Assembly (NCBI GenBank): GCA_023091735.1
Contig: JALKBU010000067.1
Coordinates: forward strand, 1 to 64,000
Direction: 5' to 3'
Length of the DNA: 64,000 nt
Source: Trichomonas tenax
Taxonomy: Eukaryota > Parabasalia > Trichomonadida > Trichomonadidae
Part shown: piece after piece, positions 8,626-19,152 of the stretch
How the letters are laid out: every line of letters begins with the position of its first letter
How positions within the stretch are numbered: position 1 is the first letter of the stretch
Made by a program: the position numbers and the translations under genes
The notes under the pieces: model-generated
Databases searched by the model: none
The model's input: the letters and a program-made list of their open reading frames with translations, nothing else
What the model was told of the DNA's origin: nothing

Positions 8626-10683
8626 TTACAAGGCAATGATTTTCATTACGAGAGCTTTGTTGGCTTCACTTGATTTGTCAGGAATATTCTTGTAACAATC
8701 AAGTAATGCTTCTTTCTGTCCATTGCTAATAAGTTCTTGAAGGACGCTTTGAACCATGCATAACTGTGAAGCCGATATTACTGCGCACCAATACATAAAG
8801 TGTTGGATGAATTTGTCGATTGATGATGGGGATACGATCATCATTATCCTGATGAAATCATAGTATGATGCGCCCTTCCTAAGAGTGGCAAATAAGATCT
8901 CGAAGTTACGCAATGGTTCACTAATAAACAATCTCAAAGGAACATATTTTGGTGGAGTTAAAGCTTGAGCTTCATAGTTTTGCGAGTACCAAGTGGTAAT
9001 ATCTGATTTTGGGAACTCGTGAATCGGATACGTGCACGCTTCTATGTTCATAGCATCAGACCATAATGTTGCGAGACCAATGAAATGTCCAAATTCTTCT
9101 TCTGGTTTAATTTTCTCTCCTGAGAATTTGGATAAATAATTATCGAATTGACGCTTCACGGGTGAAGGAATGTGATAGTTTGTTGACTTCTTTAGACTTG
9201 CAATGCAATCCTGGAGGAAATCATCTGTAACATTCTCGAATTTTGCAAGTATTTTGACGATTGCTGACGCCAATTCGAGATTTGTTACATTGGAAATTAA
9301 TTCCATGATCTTCTCTTTCAGTGGATTGACTTTGCTGAGACATTCGATGATGCTCTGCTCCAAATCTAAGTCGGGTGTCGATATCTGTCCGAACTCAGGA
9401 TGATCAAGAGCTTCTAATTGAGTTTCATGAGATTTATGTCTGTGCCGAGATGGCATCTTTAAATTTGCAATGTTTCCTGTGCAATCCATATAAATAACAG
9501 AGCAATTTCCAACTCCTGAATAGTTTTGGTAAAGCTTTCCCGTGCCCTGAAGTTTGATGGTGTCGATCAGTTCAAATGAAGGAATCTTGCAAACAAAAAG
9601 AGCTTCTTTTCGTGGCGCATAAATCACAAGTTTGTAATTCTTTTCATCGCCATACCAAGCGAGTTGACCTTCACTGATATCACGTTTAACGGAAGCAATG
9701 CATTCATTGTTTGTATCAATCAGAGTGATTCTTCCAATGTTATCGGAAGTGGCAATAAATTTAAAATCTGGTGATGAGATAAGTGATATTGCAATTTTTG
9801 ATATATCTGTGTAATCTTGATACTTTTTCAATACTGTTGGAGCAGAATCTTTGAATGATTTTCCAAGTGGATTGAGAGATTTTGCAATACTTGTAATTCC
9901 TGAAGTAATTGATGATTTATAAGGTGCATTAAGTTCATAAACAGACAAAAATTTATCATTTGATGTTACGTATAGCTTTAATTGATTATTTTTCGTCTTG
10001 ATTATTTGAATATTTTGAATATTTGATGTAGGCACCGATAATTTTTGTGCCAATGGAACATATTTTGTATACTTATTTGCATACTCTAACTCAGATAACG
10101 CAAAATAAACTAAAACGTTTGGATTGTAAATTAATATGAAAGAACTCAATAAATCATTGATCCTATTATAAATAATCTTTTCCAGTTGCGAACAGTGAAA
10201 AGTGTAAGTCCTTATTTCCGAATTTAAGTTGATTGTAATAAATTTTCCGTAATTAGTTCCTATAGCACAAATCCATGGATTCTCAGCTATGGTAGAACAA
10301 GTGGAGATCTGTTCTCCTGCCTCTAATTCGAGCTGTACTTCTTTAACAAGATTATTCGAGTTATAAAAGACACTGGAGCCGGTAAAGGAGCAGAAAGAGT
10401 GTCCAGTGGGTGAAAAAGCAACGTCTTTAACCATTATTCGTGCTGCTTCGGACTCTGGACTCTCAGAACGAATCCTCCACGCAGAAGAAATTTCCATTAT
10501 TCTTTTACAAATAACGGAATCTGTTTTTCTTCTAAAAACTCGAATTCTGTTTGATTTTAAAGATTCATTTTTATAAAACCTGTTTCTTATATGGATATAG
10601 GATCTACTTATTTGATTGTGAATTTGATTTTCCAAACGCATTCCTTGAAAGTTTAATTTCGTCTCAAAATGTGTTTTCTCCAT
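8626..10683 (-). CDS. Rab3GAP regulatory (non-catalytic) subunit-like protein
   Basis: A 685-residue protein. The N-terminal half looks like a beta-propeller of the Rab3GAP2 N-terminal family: VKDVAFSPTGHSFCSFTGSS, then ISSPDFKFIATSDNIGRITLID and LAWYGDEKNYKLVIYAPRKE. The last corresponds to the place where Rab3GAP2 proteins read like a YAPRRGLLE-type strand, and it is followed by LQGTGKLYQ. The C-terminal half (about 400-685) is helical. In animals and plants the Rab3GAP complex acts on Rab18 and Rab3 at membranes. Here the function is inferred. The assignment rests on pattern recognition over the propeller and not on a catalytic motif. The gene is intact. Confidence 0.6.
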   Translation of the reverse strand: MEKTHFETKLNFQGMRLENQIHNQISRSYIHIRNRFYKNESLKSNRIRVFRRKTDSVICKRIMEISSAWRIRSESPESEAARIMVKDVAFSPTGHSFCSFTGSSVFYNSNNLVKEVQLELEAGEQISTCSTIAENPWICAIGTNYGKFITINLNSEIRTYTFHCSQLEKIIYNRINDLLSSFILIYNPNVLVYFALSELEYANKYTKYVPLAQKLSVPTSNIQNIQIIKTKNNQLKLYVTSNDKFLSVYELNAPYKSSITSGITSIAKSLNPLGKSFKDSAPTVLKKYQDYTDISKIAISLISSPDFKFIATSDNIGRITLIDTNNECIASVKRDISEGQLAWYGDEKNYKLVIYAPRKEALFVCKIPSFELIDTIKLQGTGKLYQNYSGVGNCSVIYMDCTGNIANLKMPSRHRHKSHETQLEALDHPEFGQISTPDLDLEQSIIECLSKVNPLKEKIMELISNVTNLELASAIVKILAKFENVTDDFLQDCIASLKKSTNYHIPSPVKRQFDNYLSKFSGEKIKPEEEFGHFIGLATLWSDAMNIEACTYPIHEFPKSDITTWYSQNYEAQALTPPKYVPLRLFISEPLRNFEILFATLRKGASYYDFIRIMMIVSPSSIDKFIQHFMYWCAVISASQLCMVQSVLQELISNGQKEALLDCYKNIPDKSSEANKALVMKIIAL

Positions 10684-11743
10684 AATTCAACTGAAACCAA
10701 TATCTCTTATTCATGCAAACTTCATCCTGTAAGAGAAAGTTCATTTATCAACACAATTTCTTCAATCAAAGCAAATATCATAATGTGATATCAATTAGCT
10801 CTTTAAAGCATTATAATGCTCCCTATGCTGCAAAAGACAAAGAGATTCTGTTAAAATTTGTAATTTGATTTTGTAATTTCCATTTTATAGAACATATTTG
10901 GAGGCTATGATTGTAGCGTCTAATAACAGCACATTGAAGCATATTAATTCAAGCTGCACATCGTCTTATAAACATTGTCATTTCTAATGTGAACAACAAA
11001 TATATGATCAACACTATGGATGTTGTCAAATTAAATAATGAATATAGGTTAAAATATGAGAAACAAGATGTGATATGAATCAAGATAAAGGTACCATGGA
11101 TATTTTTTGCTGTTATTGTCCAATCAGCGTCAGGATTTAAGTTGTACAGGCCATGGGGATGTATACTTTGTGATATCAAATAACCTATACAGAGATTCAC
11201 TGAGTTATTCATCTTGAAAAAGAATATATGATTGAAACAAATTTTTGAAAAATATTTTTGCAATTTAACAAATTATTGAGTTAACTTTGAGTTCCGGAAA
11301 AATTAGCATAAATTGAATACTTTACAAAACGATAAACAAAATACAATTCTTCGCTCAGGTACCGTGTAGCGTTGAGCCATTCACTATTTTTATCATTCCG
11401 TTCTGTATTTAATGGCAATCTTTTTCTTTTCTTATTTTCAACATCAAAATACAAACGTTATGCTAGCCAAGGCGCAAATACATGTATGTGATTACATTAA
11501 TCACAAAGGCAATGCACCATGAACTTTCAGCTCGAAATTTTGCAAGATATGAAAGCGCGAACACCAAATAACGCATCAACAAATACTTTAAATCACTATG
11601 TAAAGCTTTTGAGCAGCTGCCACACTACCTTTTTCAAGATTGATATAATGGACAAAACTAAGCGAGAGCGATACACGATAATCAGCAGCATGCATTGGAC
11701 ACAATTTTAGTGTGCTTTTCAGTGATTTCAGATTGATAAAAGA
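10684..11743. other. Intergenic spacer between divergent genes
   Basis: It separates the Rab3GAP2-like gene (minus) from the methyltransferase gene (plus). Short open frames here have neither family signature nor codon bias. It contains the dispersed repeat at 11263-11310. No tRNA or other RNA gene was recognised. Confidence 0.5.
11263..11310 (+). repeat. Dispersed non-coding repeat, copy A
   Basis: ATTTAACAAATTATTGAGTT then a TTGAGT-CCGG-AAAA-TTAGCATA tail. The same unit, with a few indels, recurs at 36371-36420 in the same orientation. Both copies lie upstream of a minus-strand gene. Confidence 0.65.
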
Positions 11744-11779
11744 ATGTGTCTGAATAGGACGATAAAAATACCGCCACAA

Positions 11780-13411
11780 ATGGGATCTTTCCTTTCCAAG
11801 CCGAAGGACGACGCTCGGACGAAAGTTGCGCGCCTGAAGAGAGACCGCAGCCAACAGCCTCCGCAGGAGTCTAAGTTTTATTTCGCTGTCTTAGACCCAG
11901 AGCCAGAAATCGAAGATCCAGCCGAAAACGAGCCCTGTGGACTCTATCTCGAGGGCCTCAACTATCACTGGGATGCCCCACGCTTTGAGAAGTTCTTGAA
12001 GACAAAATGCGAAGCAAATTACGTTTATGCATCAAAAAAGAAGTCAGATTATTCAGGAATCATCAAATTCGACAACAACACTGATCGTTCCGCATGCTAT
12101 AAGAAACTTGTCGCTGCTCGTTTTGGCGAAAAGATTCTTTTCGTCGTTCCTTTATACAAAGATCTTCATTTATCGAAGAATATCTGTCGTCGCGTTCGTG
12201 CACGCGCCATGAACCCTGGATTGGCTACTGCCGACATCAGAGACCGCGTAACAGCTTGGCATCGCATGACACTCGATGAACAGTACGCAGCGAAGTCAGA
12301 GAAGTACACAAAGCTCATCCACGACATCGTTCCAGAGGGATCTTCACCTGTCGCTGTTGTTCCTGTTCCTAACACAGTCAACTATCGCAATAAAGTTGAG
12401 ATGACCGTCGGCGCTGATTTGGAAGGAAATGCAGTCGTTGGATTCAATCTTGGAAGCAAGGATGAAGATGTTATTGCTAAGGTCGATGACTGCCTCAACG
12501 TTCCGAAGATTGCTCCATTTCTCGCACGCAAATTCGTTGATTTTGTCGAGCACGCAAATTCACCTGTTTACGACCGCATTCGCAACAACGGTGTCTGGAA
12601 GTTCATTGTCGTTAGAACAACAGAGGAAGGAAAGACAATGCTCGTTGTTGTCGTCTACAAGAACGAAAAGTGCCCAATGGACGAGTCCGACATTCCTCAC
12701 CTCGTTGAGTACTTCCAGGACGATGTTGACTCACTTTATCTTGCTGAGACAACAAAGTACGAAGGATTCGGTAATGATCCGGTCTTCAAACTCCTCTCCG
12801 GTGAACCAACAATCGAAGAAACACTCAGAGGCTTGAAGTTCGATATCTCACCAATGTCTTTCTTCCAGACAAACACACCAGGCGCTGAAATCTTGTTCTC
12901 AAGAGTCGAAGAGCTCGCTGAAGTCGACAAGAACACTGTTTTGCTTGATGTCTGCTGCGGGACAGGTGTTATCGGCCTCTCAATGGCTAAGAAGGCAAAG
13001 AAAGTCATCGGCATCGATATCGAGAAGGATGCAATCGAAGATGCAAAGAAGAACGCAATCAAGAACAAGATAAAGAATGCGGAATTCATTGCTGCTCCTG
13101 CTCAAGATGTTCTTCCAGGAATTTTGGATCAGTGCGAAGCTGATGGTTCAAAGGTTGTTGTTATTGTCGATCCACCGCGTGACGGACTTCACAAGACAGC
13201 TGCTAGAGCTCTCAGAGAGTGCAAACTCCTCAAGAGACTCGTTTACATTTCGTGCAATCCGGAGTCTTTAGTCAGAGATGCAAAGAAGTTCCTCTTCTCT
13301 GAGGCAAACAACTTTGCAACACAGCAATTCAACCCAGTCCAGTGGTTTGGCGTCGATTTGTTCCCACACACAGAAAGACTCGAATTAGTTATGCTCATGC
13401 AACGTGAGTGA
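11780..13411 (+). CDS. tRNA (uracil-5-)-methyltransferase, TRMT2 type
   Basis: A SAM-dependent m5U54 methyltransferase of the TrmA/TRMT2 family (543 residues from the ATG at 11780; an in-frame ATG at 11744 would add 12). In order: an RRM-like N-terminal domain (GLYLEGLNYHWDAPRFEKF), YRNKVEMTVG, the Rossmann SAM loop LLDVCCGTGVIGLSMA, VIVDPPRDGLH, the nucleophile segment YISCNPESLVRD with its catalytic Cys, and a C-terminal FPHTERLELV with the catalytic Glu. The N-terminal RRM points to the eukaryotic TRMT2A form. The codons are noticeably GC-richer than in neighbouring genes, which suggests high expression. It is convergent with RpiB downstream. Confidence 0.88.
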   Translation: MGSFLSKPKDDARTKVARLKRDRSQQPPQESKFYFAVLDPEPEIEDPAENEPCGLYLEGLNYHWDAPRFEKFLKTKCEANYVYASKKKSDYSGIIKFDNNTDRSACYKKLVAARFGEKILFVVPLYKDLHLSKNICRRVRARAMNPGLATADIRDRVTAWHRMTLDEQYAAKSEKYTKLIHDIVPEGSSPVAVVPVPNTVNYRNKVEMTVGADLEGNAVVGFNLGSKDEDVIAKVDDCLNVPKIAPFLARKFVDFVEHANSPVYDRIRNNGVWKFIVVRTTEEGKTMLVVVVYKNEKCPMDESDIPHLVEYFQDDVDSLYLAETTKYEGFGNDPVFKLLSGEPTIEETLRGLKFDISPMSFFQTNTPGAEILFSRVEELAEVDKNTVLLDVCCGTGVIGLSMAKKAKKVIGIDIEKDAIEDAKKNAIKNKIKNAEFIAAPAQDVLPGILDQCEADGSKVVVIVDPPRDGLHKTAARALRECKLLKRLVYISCNPESLVRDAKKFLFSEANNFATQQFNPVQWFGVDLFPHTERLELVMLMQRE

Positions 13412-13774
13412 AATGTGATATAAATCTTTATATTTGTAACAGCTAAATTATATTTTTTTTATCAAACTATGTCCATAATATAGAAAAATCAACAATATTT
13501 GTTTTGATTTAATTATATTTTGACAAATTTGTTTAAAAAAATCTCATTTCCACAGAAGCAAATATTAGAATTCTATAAATTTTTAACTTATATTGTTAAT
13601 ATATATATTTTCGATAAAATATTTAAAAACTATGTATGTTTTCCTAGTATTAATATGACTTTTGTTGGATGGTAATTATGAAGTGAATGTTATGAATGAA
13701 TTTTGTTGAAAAAATCAAAATGTTCGATAAAAATATAAAGAAATAGAAACAAAATTTTGATAGATCTCGCTTTT

Positions 13775-14209
13775 TTACTCGAGAGCCATTATCTTGCAGA
13801 CGCGACGCTCGTGGCGGTCACCAAGGAACTCTGTTGTAAGGAATGTCTTGACAATGTCGATCGCTGTCTCTGGGCCGGTGATGCGGGCGCCCATGGCAAC
13901 GATGTTGGCGTTGTTGTGCTGGCGGCAGAGCATTGCTGTCAAGTGTTCGTGGCAAAGAGCGCAGCGAATGCCCTTGCACTTGTTAGCAGCGATAGAGATG
14001 CCGATGCCTGTGCCGCAGATGAGAATGCCGTACTGAGCGTTGCCTGATTGGATCTCCTTGGCGGCGGCCTGTGCGTAATCTGGGTAATCGACGGAATCTG
14101 TTGAGTTTGTGCCGACGTCGATGATCTCGTGACCGAGGGACTTCACAGTGTCGATGACTGTCTGCTTGAGAGCGAAGCCACCGTGATCACAACCAACAAC
14201 AATCCTCAT
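13775..14209 (-). CDS. rpiB: Ribose-5-phosphate isomerase B
   Basis: Interconverts ribose-5-phosphate and ribulose-5-phosphate in the non-oxidative pentose phosphate pathway. At 144 residues it is the usual RpiB length. Signatures: GCDHGGFALK at the N-terminus, DYPDYA, ICGTGIGISIAANK with the catalytic Cys65, and CRQHNNANIVAMGAR with His98, matching the Cys/His positions of bacterial RpiB. RpiB is otherwise bacterial and protist-specific, so an ancient bacterial origin is likely. Like the methyltransferase gene it uses GC-rich third positions. An AAAAGTGACA element lies four bases upstream of the ATG. Confidence 0.95.
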   Translation of the reverse strand: MRIVVGCDHGGFALKQTVIDTVKSLGHEIIDVGTNSTDSVDYPDYAQAAAKEIQSGNAQYGILICGTGIGISIAANKCKGIRCALCHEHLTAMLCRQHNNANIVAMGARITGPETAIDIVKTFLTTEFLGDRHERRVCKIMALE

Positions 14210-14213
14210 AATG

Positions 14214-14223
14214 TGTCACTTTT
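14214..14223 (-). promoter_or_regulatory. AAAAGTGACA element upstream of rpiB
   Basis: On the gene strand AAAAGTGACA, then CATT, then ATG four bases later. The same element occurs before the leishmanolysin-like gene and both ABC genes. Confidence 0.4.
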
Positions 14224-16087
14224 CTTCATCGATTTACTACAATAGAAATCTGATGTCTGTCAAAAACACCAAAAATCTTGAACTAGACTCTATCTTTGAT
14301 GCAAATAAGAATGGCCCAAGAATTAATATAACTTAAACGAGTAGTTTTCGAGAAAAAGCAACTATGAAATCAAGTCTATTGTCCTCAAAATAATAGGATC
14401 ATATTATTTTTAACAGAATCTTTCTATAGCTATCTTTTTTGTAAAGTTGATTAAAAATACTACAATAAGCATATATTTAATAAATAACAAAGAAGAAGAA
14501 AAGACTAAAAGAATGAATATGGAATATGCATTGAAAGATAGGAAAATTGTTGAGTATTTCGACTTTCGCGGTATGGCCAGGTAAGTTGAAAATAATCTAA
14601 GCATGAATATTAAACAATTATTGAAGCCGAGATTATAGGACATTAAGGATCAAGAGATGGTATTTGGGAGAATGCAACTAAATATATGACTTGCCAAGCT
14701 AGTTTAGGATGCTGAATATTGATTTTGGGTATAAAATCCAATAACTTTGGGTGTTTTCTCGAGAAAAATTAAGCACATTCGCTGCAGCTGAGTTTTTAGT
14801 TATGTTTGAACTGCTGTAAGCAGCTATTACTTCATGATATTCGCCTCAAATCAGCACATGAGTGAGGCCATCATTAAATAGTAAACGGTCTCGTTTGTCA
14901 AGTAAAATGGAAACTTGGCAAGTAAATTTTGTAAATTATATTCTTTAAAGTCTTGGTTATGGAAAGTTGTTCCACAAACTGATTACAACTATAAAAATAT
15001 TGCCTATATGTTTCAATATGGATGCAGAATAATATAGCATAGAATGAAGGAGATATATCGATATTTTATGAAAAAATATGAATTGATGACAAAAATCAAA
15101 ATTATCAGATTTATGATATAAAAATGTGCTATTATTTAGATTAGTAATAATAAAAGACAAAAATAAGGCGATATATTTTTTTGAAATTTAATTTATTTGG
15201 TAAAATCCATTTTTAATCTTATATATCAATATGATTACATATGTAAGGCAATTTGATGATGTTAAAAAGCTCCAAAGAGATACTTTTTGTTAAATAATTT
15301 CTATGATAACTGAAAATAATATATAGAATATAATGAACTAATAATATTTTTCACCACCTATTCAAAAAATAAAGCCTTCAAAATTTCTTTAATGAATTAT
15401 ACTCAGCAACATCCTTAGTGCATTATGTATGAAAATACGTTTTCAAGTTTCTCAAATTTTTTTGTAAAGTTTACAATCCTATTGTTGTGATCACTATCGA
15501 TTTCACTACTCAATGAGGAGTGGTCCACTTTTCTAGAAAAGGTGATAAATTTACATATCAGATTATATATTTTACACGACAGAATATGACACGTAATGTA
15601 TAAATTGTGATTCTCAAGTGGAACCACGCAATGAATTGTTCACGAATTCTTTGGCTTGCAATGTTGCCACCCAGACAAATTTCATGCGATTTCGACTTGT
15701 AGCAGTGCCACCCAGACAAATTATTAATAATGTCAGTTTTTCTTTTGCTTGAGGCCAATTTGACATTCTACACAAATGCCTTATTGTCACTTTTCTAGAA
15801 ACCTGCATCCCTCAATGACTGTTGATACTTCATTAATGATATTTGTAGACAGCCTATTGGTAGTAATTTATCTTTATTTGTGATGATAATACAAATTCAC
15901 ACATTCATATTTTCAACAATTGACATTTATGAATAATGGTTATATTAATAGCTGCTATGATCAATGGTGTATCATGTGGCAAATAATAAGAACCACAAGT
16001 ATAAAATCAAATGAGTTTTTAGAAAAATGAAAGTGTGTTGTGATTAGATTTGCCTGAGAGTGGAAATGGTTAAATAAAACAACAATT
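14224..16087. other. Long AT-rich spacer without recognisable gene
   Basis: About 1.9 kb of AT-rich sequence. Short open frames show no family signature. The only structure I see is a perfect 17-base direct repeat, TGCCACCCAGACAAATT, at 15665-15681 and 15706-15722, plus a palindrome TTTTCTAGAAAA near 15532 that recurs in part near 15790. Confidence 0.5.
15665..15722 (+). repeat. Two perfect copies of a 17-base direct repeat
   Basis: TGCCACCCAGACAAATT occurs at 15665 and at 15706, a 41-base period. It is GC-richer than the surrounding spacer. Confidence 0.6.
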
Positions 16088-17092
16088 TTATTCATCAACA
16101 GGATCAGCATGTTCTTCCTCTTCTTCATTGTTTGCAGGGCCAAGTTTGTAAGAAGCAAGAGTGAAGTAGAACTGAGCTGGTTTTGTGACGTATCTATTGC
16201 AAAGGGCAACTGATGTGACTGGAGCTGGTGGAAGCTTGAAATCGGCACCCATTTCAGCAATAGAGGAGTAATTCCATCCTTGTCCTTTAGCCCATGCTCT
16301 CTTGATTAACTGGATGTTGAGAGACTGAGGAATATCGATCACATCAATTCCAGCATTCTTCAAGTCGTCGACGATAGCTGTCTGCAAATCTTTAAGATTG
16401 ATGGTGACATCGGACCCACGGAACTGTGCTACGTAAGCCTTTGGGCCTTCTTCAGTTTGGCCGCTTGAGTTCACGGCCATAATTTCAACTTTATTATCAC
16501 ATGTCCAATCATATAATCTGACTGACTTCTTCATGACATCAGCAGCCTTAGAGACCTGTTCTTCATCGAGAAGTCTCAAAGAGCATAAACTGATATTAAG
16601 TCTGTTAACATTACTGACAGCGTCAGGTGTGAGCTTGCAAATGTTATTGACACGTCCAACGTAGTCTCTTACGCCATTGCAGAAGTCTGCACTCTCAACA
16701 GTTGGAATGCAAATGAAATGCGTGTATGGCTGACTTGCGATCACACTTTCGATGTGAGCACGAATGACAGTAAGAGCTTCGTCGAGTTTTGATTGAGAAT
16801 TGGACGATACAACGAAAGTATTGACGTTTTGGCAATCTGAAACTACGATTCGGCAGCCTGTAGATTGTCTTAAATTGTTCAAATGGATCTTCTTTGGACC
16901 AAGGATCTTCTCTCTGAGCTGTGTTGGGAATTCTATAGAGCCTTTGATATCAGCTGATTTAGTTTTCTCGTCAGAAGCGTCCATGTTCGCTTGTATACAC
17001 GAACCGTGGAGTCTGAAGATCATTCCATTTTCAGTTTTGAGCAGAACATGATCATTGCTTCCGGGACACTCGAACATTCTTGTTTCCATCAA
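16088..17092 (-). CDS. ASCC1-like KH plus 2H-phosphoesterase-fold protein
   Basis: A 334-residue protein. Residues about 56-115 read as a KH RNA-binding domain (FPTQLREKILGPKKIHLNNL with TGCRIVVS). Residues about 119-315 match the AKAP7/ASCC1-type 2H domain: YTHFICIPT, NVNRLNISLCSLRLLDEEQV and FYFTLASYKLG. The domain order matches ASCC1, an ASC-1 complex component linked to alkylation-damage and ribosome-quality responses in animals. Both HxT/S catalytic motifs look lost: the first reads NIS and the second has Tyr where His is expected. This suggests a binding role and not catalysis. The protein ends in an acidic tail. Confidence 0.6.
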   Translation of the reverse strand: MMETRMFECPGSNDHVLLKTENGMIFRLHGSCIQANMDASDEKTKSADIKGSIEFPTQLREKILGPKKIHLNNLRQSTGCRIVVSDCQNVNTFVVSSNSQSKLDEALTVIRAHIESVIASQPYTHFICIPTVESADFCNGVRDYVGRVNNICKLTPDAVSNVNRLNISLCSLRLLDEEQVSKAADVMKKSVRLYDWTCDNKVEIMAVNSSGQTEEGPKAYVAQFRGSDVTINLKDLQTAIVDDLKNAGIDVIDIPQSLNIQLIKRAWAKGQGWNYSSIAEMGADFKLPPAPVTSVALCNRYVTKPAQFYFTLASYKLGPANNEEEEEHADPVDE

Positions 17093-17683
17093 CTTTTTTT
17101 TTGGAAAATTTTTGTAAAAATTTTGATGAAATATTGCTCAAAAAATATCACATTTTATGTGTCTTTCTTAAGTTGCTGATGAAATATTAGATAGAATACC
17201 TAGAGCTGTATAATGCTGCAATAATTTTATGAGTCAAATCTATTTCTGTATGTCACCAGATATGTTTTAATACTCTCGAAGATTTTTTGACAATTGTTAA
17301 ATTTGTTCTATTTTTTGACGTCCCGTCAGATTTTTGAAAGTTTCTTTTTCCTTCTATAACTCCATATTATCCATCTAAATTCAGACTTCGGAATATTAAT
17401 GATGTAGCTAACTTTATATTCAATCATTCTATTGTCAGCATAATTGAGAAAACTCCTTTTGTCATAGATATTTTATGAATTTTTATTATGGTTTTTGTCT
17501 AATATATGTTTCTGTAGATACTTAGTCTACTTGCTGAAAAAAAGAGATAAAAATGATATATTTTTCAATAGATCATGAATACATTTTATATAAAAACAAA
17601 AATCAAATATGTAAATTCTATTATAGCTATGTAACTTCTTTTGGTTGAAAATCATTTGCTTGAATATATATGTGTGCCTGGTT
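17093..17683. other. Intergenic spacer, no gene seen
   Basis: AT-rich spacer between two minus-strand genes. No supported coding, RNA or repeat signal. Confidence 0.5.
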
Positions 17684-18769
17684 TCAGTTAAGATATATGG
17701 AATAAATCAAAGCACCAAAAATAACTGTTGCAATTAGAGAAACTACTATAGAAGCTTTTCTGTAATGTACTTCTACAACTTTAGTAGAATTTTCAGGATA
17801 TCTCCATCCTCTTGTGTTAGTTAGTGCATCTTTCACATAATAAAGATAATCATTCATAGCCATTCTCATTGAAACAATGAATAAACCATCGATTTCTCTG
17901 TTGACAATTGCGACTTCCGCTCTATCATCAGAAAATGCACGAAAATCATGTCCAAGATTCGTCACTTTTCTTCTGGTCCATCCAGAAACGAATCTTCCGC
18001 ACGTAACTTTGTTTGCTTGTTCTATTTTTGTGATGATTTCATCTTGTAACTTTTCTTCTGGAATTAAGAAAAGCATTCCACTTGATTTATTGACTAATGT
18101 TAGGAATTCATCTCTTTCAAAGTAGTGGAAATGCGAAAATCTATTATTATATATGATTTCTTGCAAATCTAAATCATTTCCTTTAAATACTTTAACACAA
18201 TACTTAGAATAATACACAGTAAGTGTAGGTATGATCTTTTTCGGTGTTAAAGTATATGCAAATACAACATGATATAAGTGATGACTAAATAATTTCGATA
18301 TTTTTCTGTACAACTTAAGTATGTCTGATCCAGAACTTGCACGGAGATGGAATGCAGTTCCTCCATTTATTGGTTCCGTTCGAATCGAATTAAAATCTCC
18401 AGATATGTCAACGGAAATGTCATTTAATTGTTCCATCATAAAGTCTGTTATAGCCGATCGTGATTGAATTCGAGATTTTAAGACAAAATCGAATTGTTTA
18501 TCTGGAAATATTTTTATTAATAATGGTAACTCATTGCGATGAGCTAAGCAAATGTCATTGTTATTGCTGCAATTGAGTCTTCCAACGTAAATGTCTTCAT
18601 CTTGATCAGCGTTTATCATTTCATCAAAATTATCTGAATACATTTCGCCTTTGTGTGAGTAAAGATACAAGAAAACATTTGTTTCTTTTGCTTTTGGATG
18701 CAGTGCTTCAAAATCGTTTGCAGTTATATCTTCAACAATCGATTTAAATGATAAAAAAAGAAGTAACAT
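17684..18769 (-). CDS. Secretory-pathway thioredoxin-fold membrane protein
   Basis: A 361-residue protein with a hydrophobic N-terminal signal (LLLFLSF), a thioredoxin-like N-terminal domain (about 25-115, VFLYLYSHKGEMYSDNFDEM then DIYVGRLNCSNN) and a C-terminal membrane segment (SIVVSLIATVIFGALIYSI) ending in a four-residue tail. There is no CxxC redox pair in the thioredoxin domain, so it is unlikely to be an active disulfide isomerase. The layout resembles type-I, PDI-like ER proteins, with a luminal body and a very short cytosolic tail. Function is unknown beyond that. Confidence 0.6.
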   Translation of the reverse strand: MLLLFLSFKSIVEDITANDFEALHPKAKETNVFLYLYSHKGEMYSDNFDEMINADQDEDIYVGRLNCSNNNDICLAHRNELPLLIKIFPDKQFDFVLKSRIQSRSAITDFMMEQLNDISVDISGDFNSIRTEPINGGTAFHLRASSGSDILKLYRKISKLFSHHLYHVVFAYTLTPKKIIPTLTVYYSKYCVKVFKGNDLDLQEIIYNNRFSHFHYFERDEFLTLVNKSSGMLFLIPEEKLQDEIITKIEQANKVTCGRFVSGWTRRKVTNLGHDFRAFSDDRAEVAIVNREIDGLFIVSMRMAMNDYLYYVKDALTNTRGWRYPENSTKVVEVHYRKASIVVSLIATVIFGALIYSIYLN

Positions 18770-19152
18770 TATTTTAATTGAACCTTATTTTGTTTTTGCC
18801 AGATGTCAAATCTTTGATTTTACGATGTCAGAAATAGGAATCTCTTCTCATATGCTTTATTATATGCAACAGCATCTTTCTAGAGTGGATGCATTTTAAA
18901 TCATTGGATTTTGAAAGCCTTATACGTATATCTAGTTGAATAATAAGCTAATATATTTTAATCAAAATATGTAGCATATAAATTCAATAGTTTGGAATCA
19001 ATTGCAATATTTAATTCACCAAAATATATTTTTGATTTAAGCATAAAGCAATTAGATAATTTTCAAATATGCGGCTTCTATGTAAAAGTGTTAATGTTAA
19101 AAAAGATTAAATGTGTCATTTTTATTAACAAAGACGAATTATCGTAAAGAAC
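18770..19152. other. Intergenic spacer, no gene seen
   Basis: AT-rich spacer between minus-strand genes. Nothing supported. Confidence 0.45.

Noticed and set aside
10949..11263. 104-residue minus-strand open frame.
   Set aside because: Hydrophobic, low-complexity translation of AT-rich spacer; no initiator and no family pattern.
15614..15808. Overlapping minus-strand open frames containing LGG repeats.
   Set aside because: The resemblance between units comes only from the 17-base DNA repeat; no start signal or family match.
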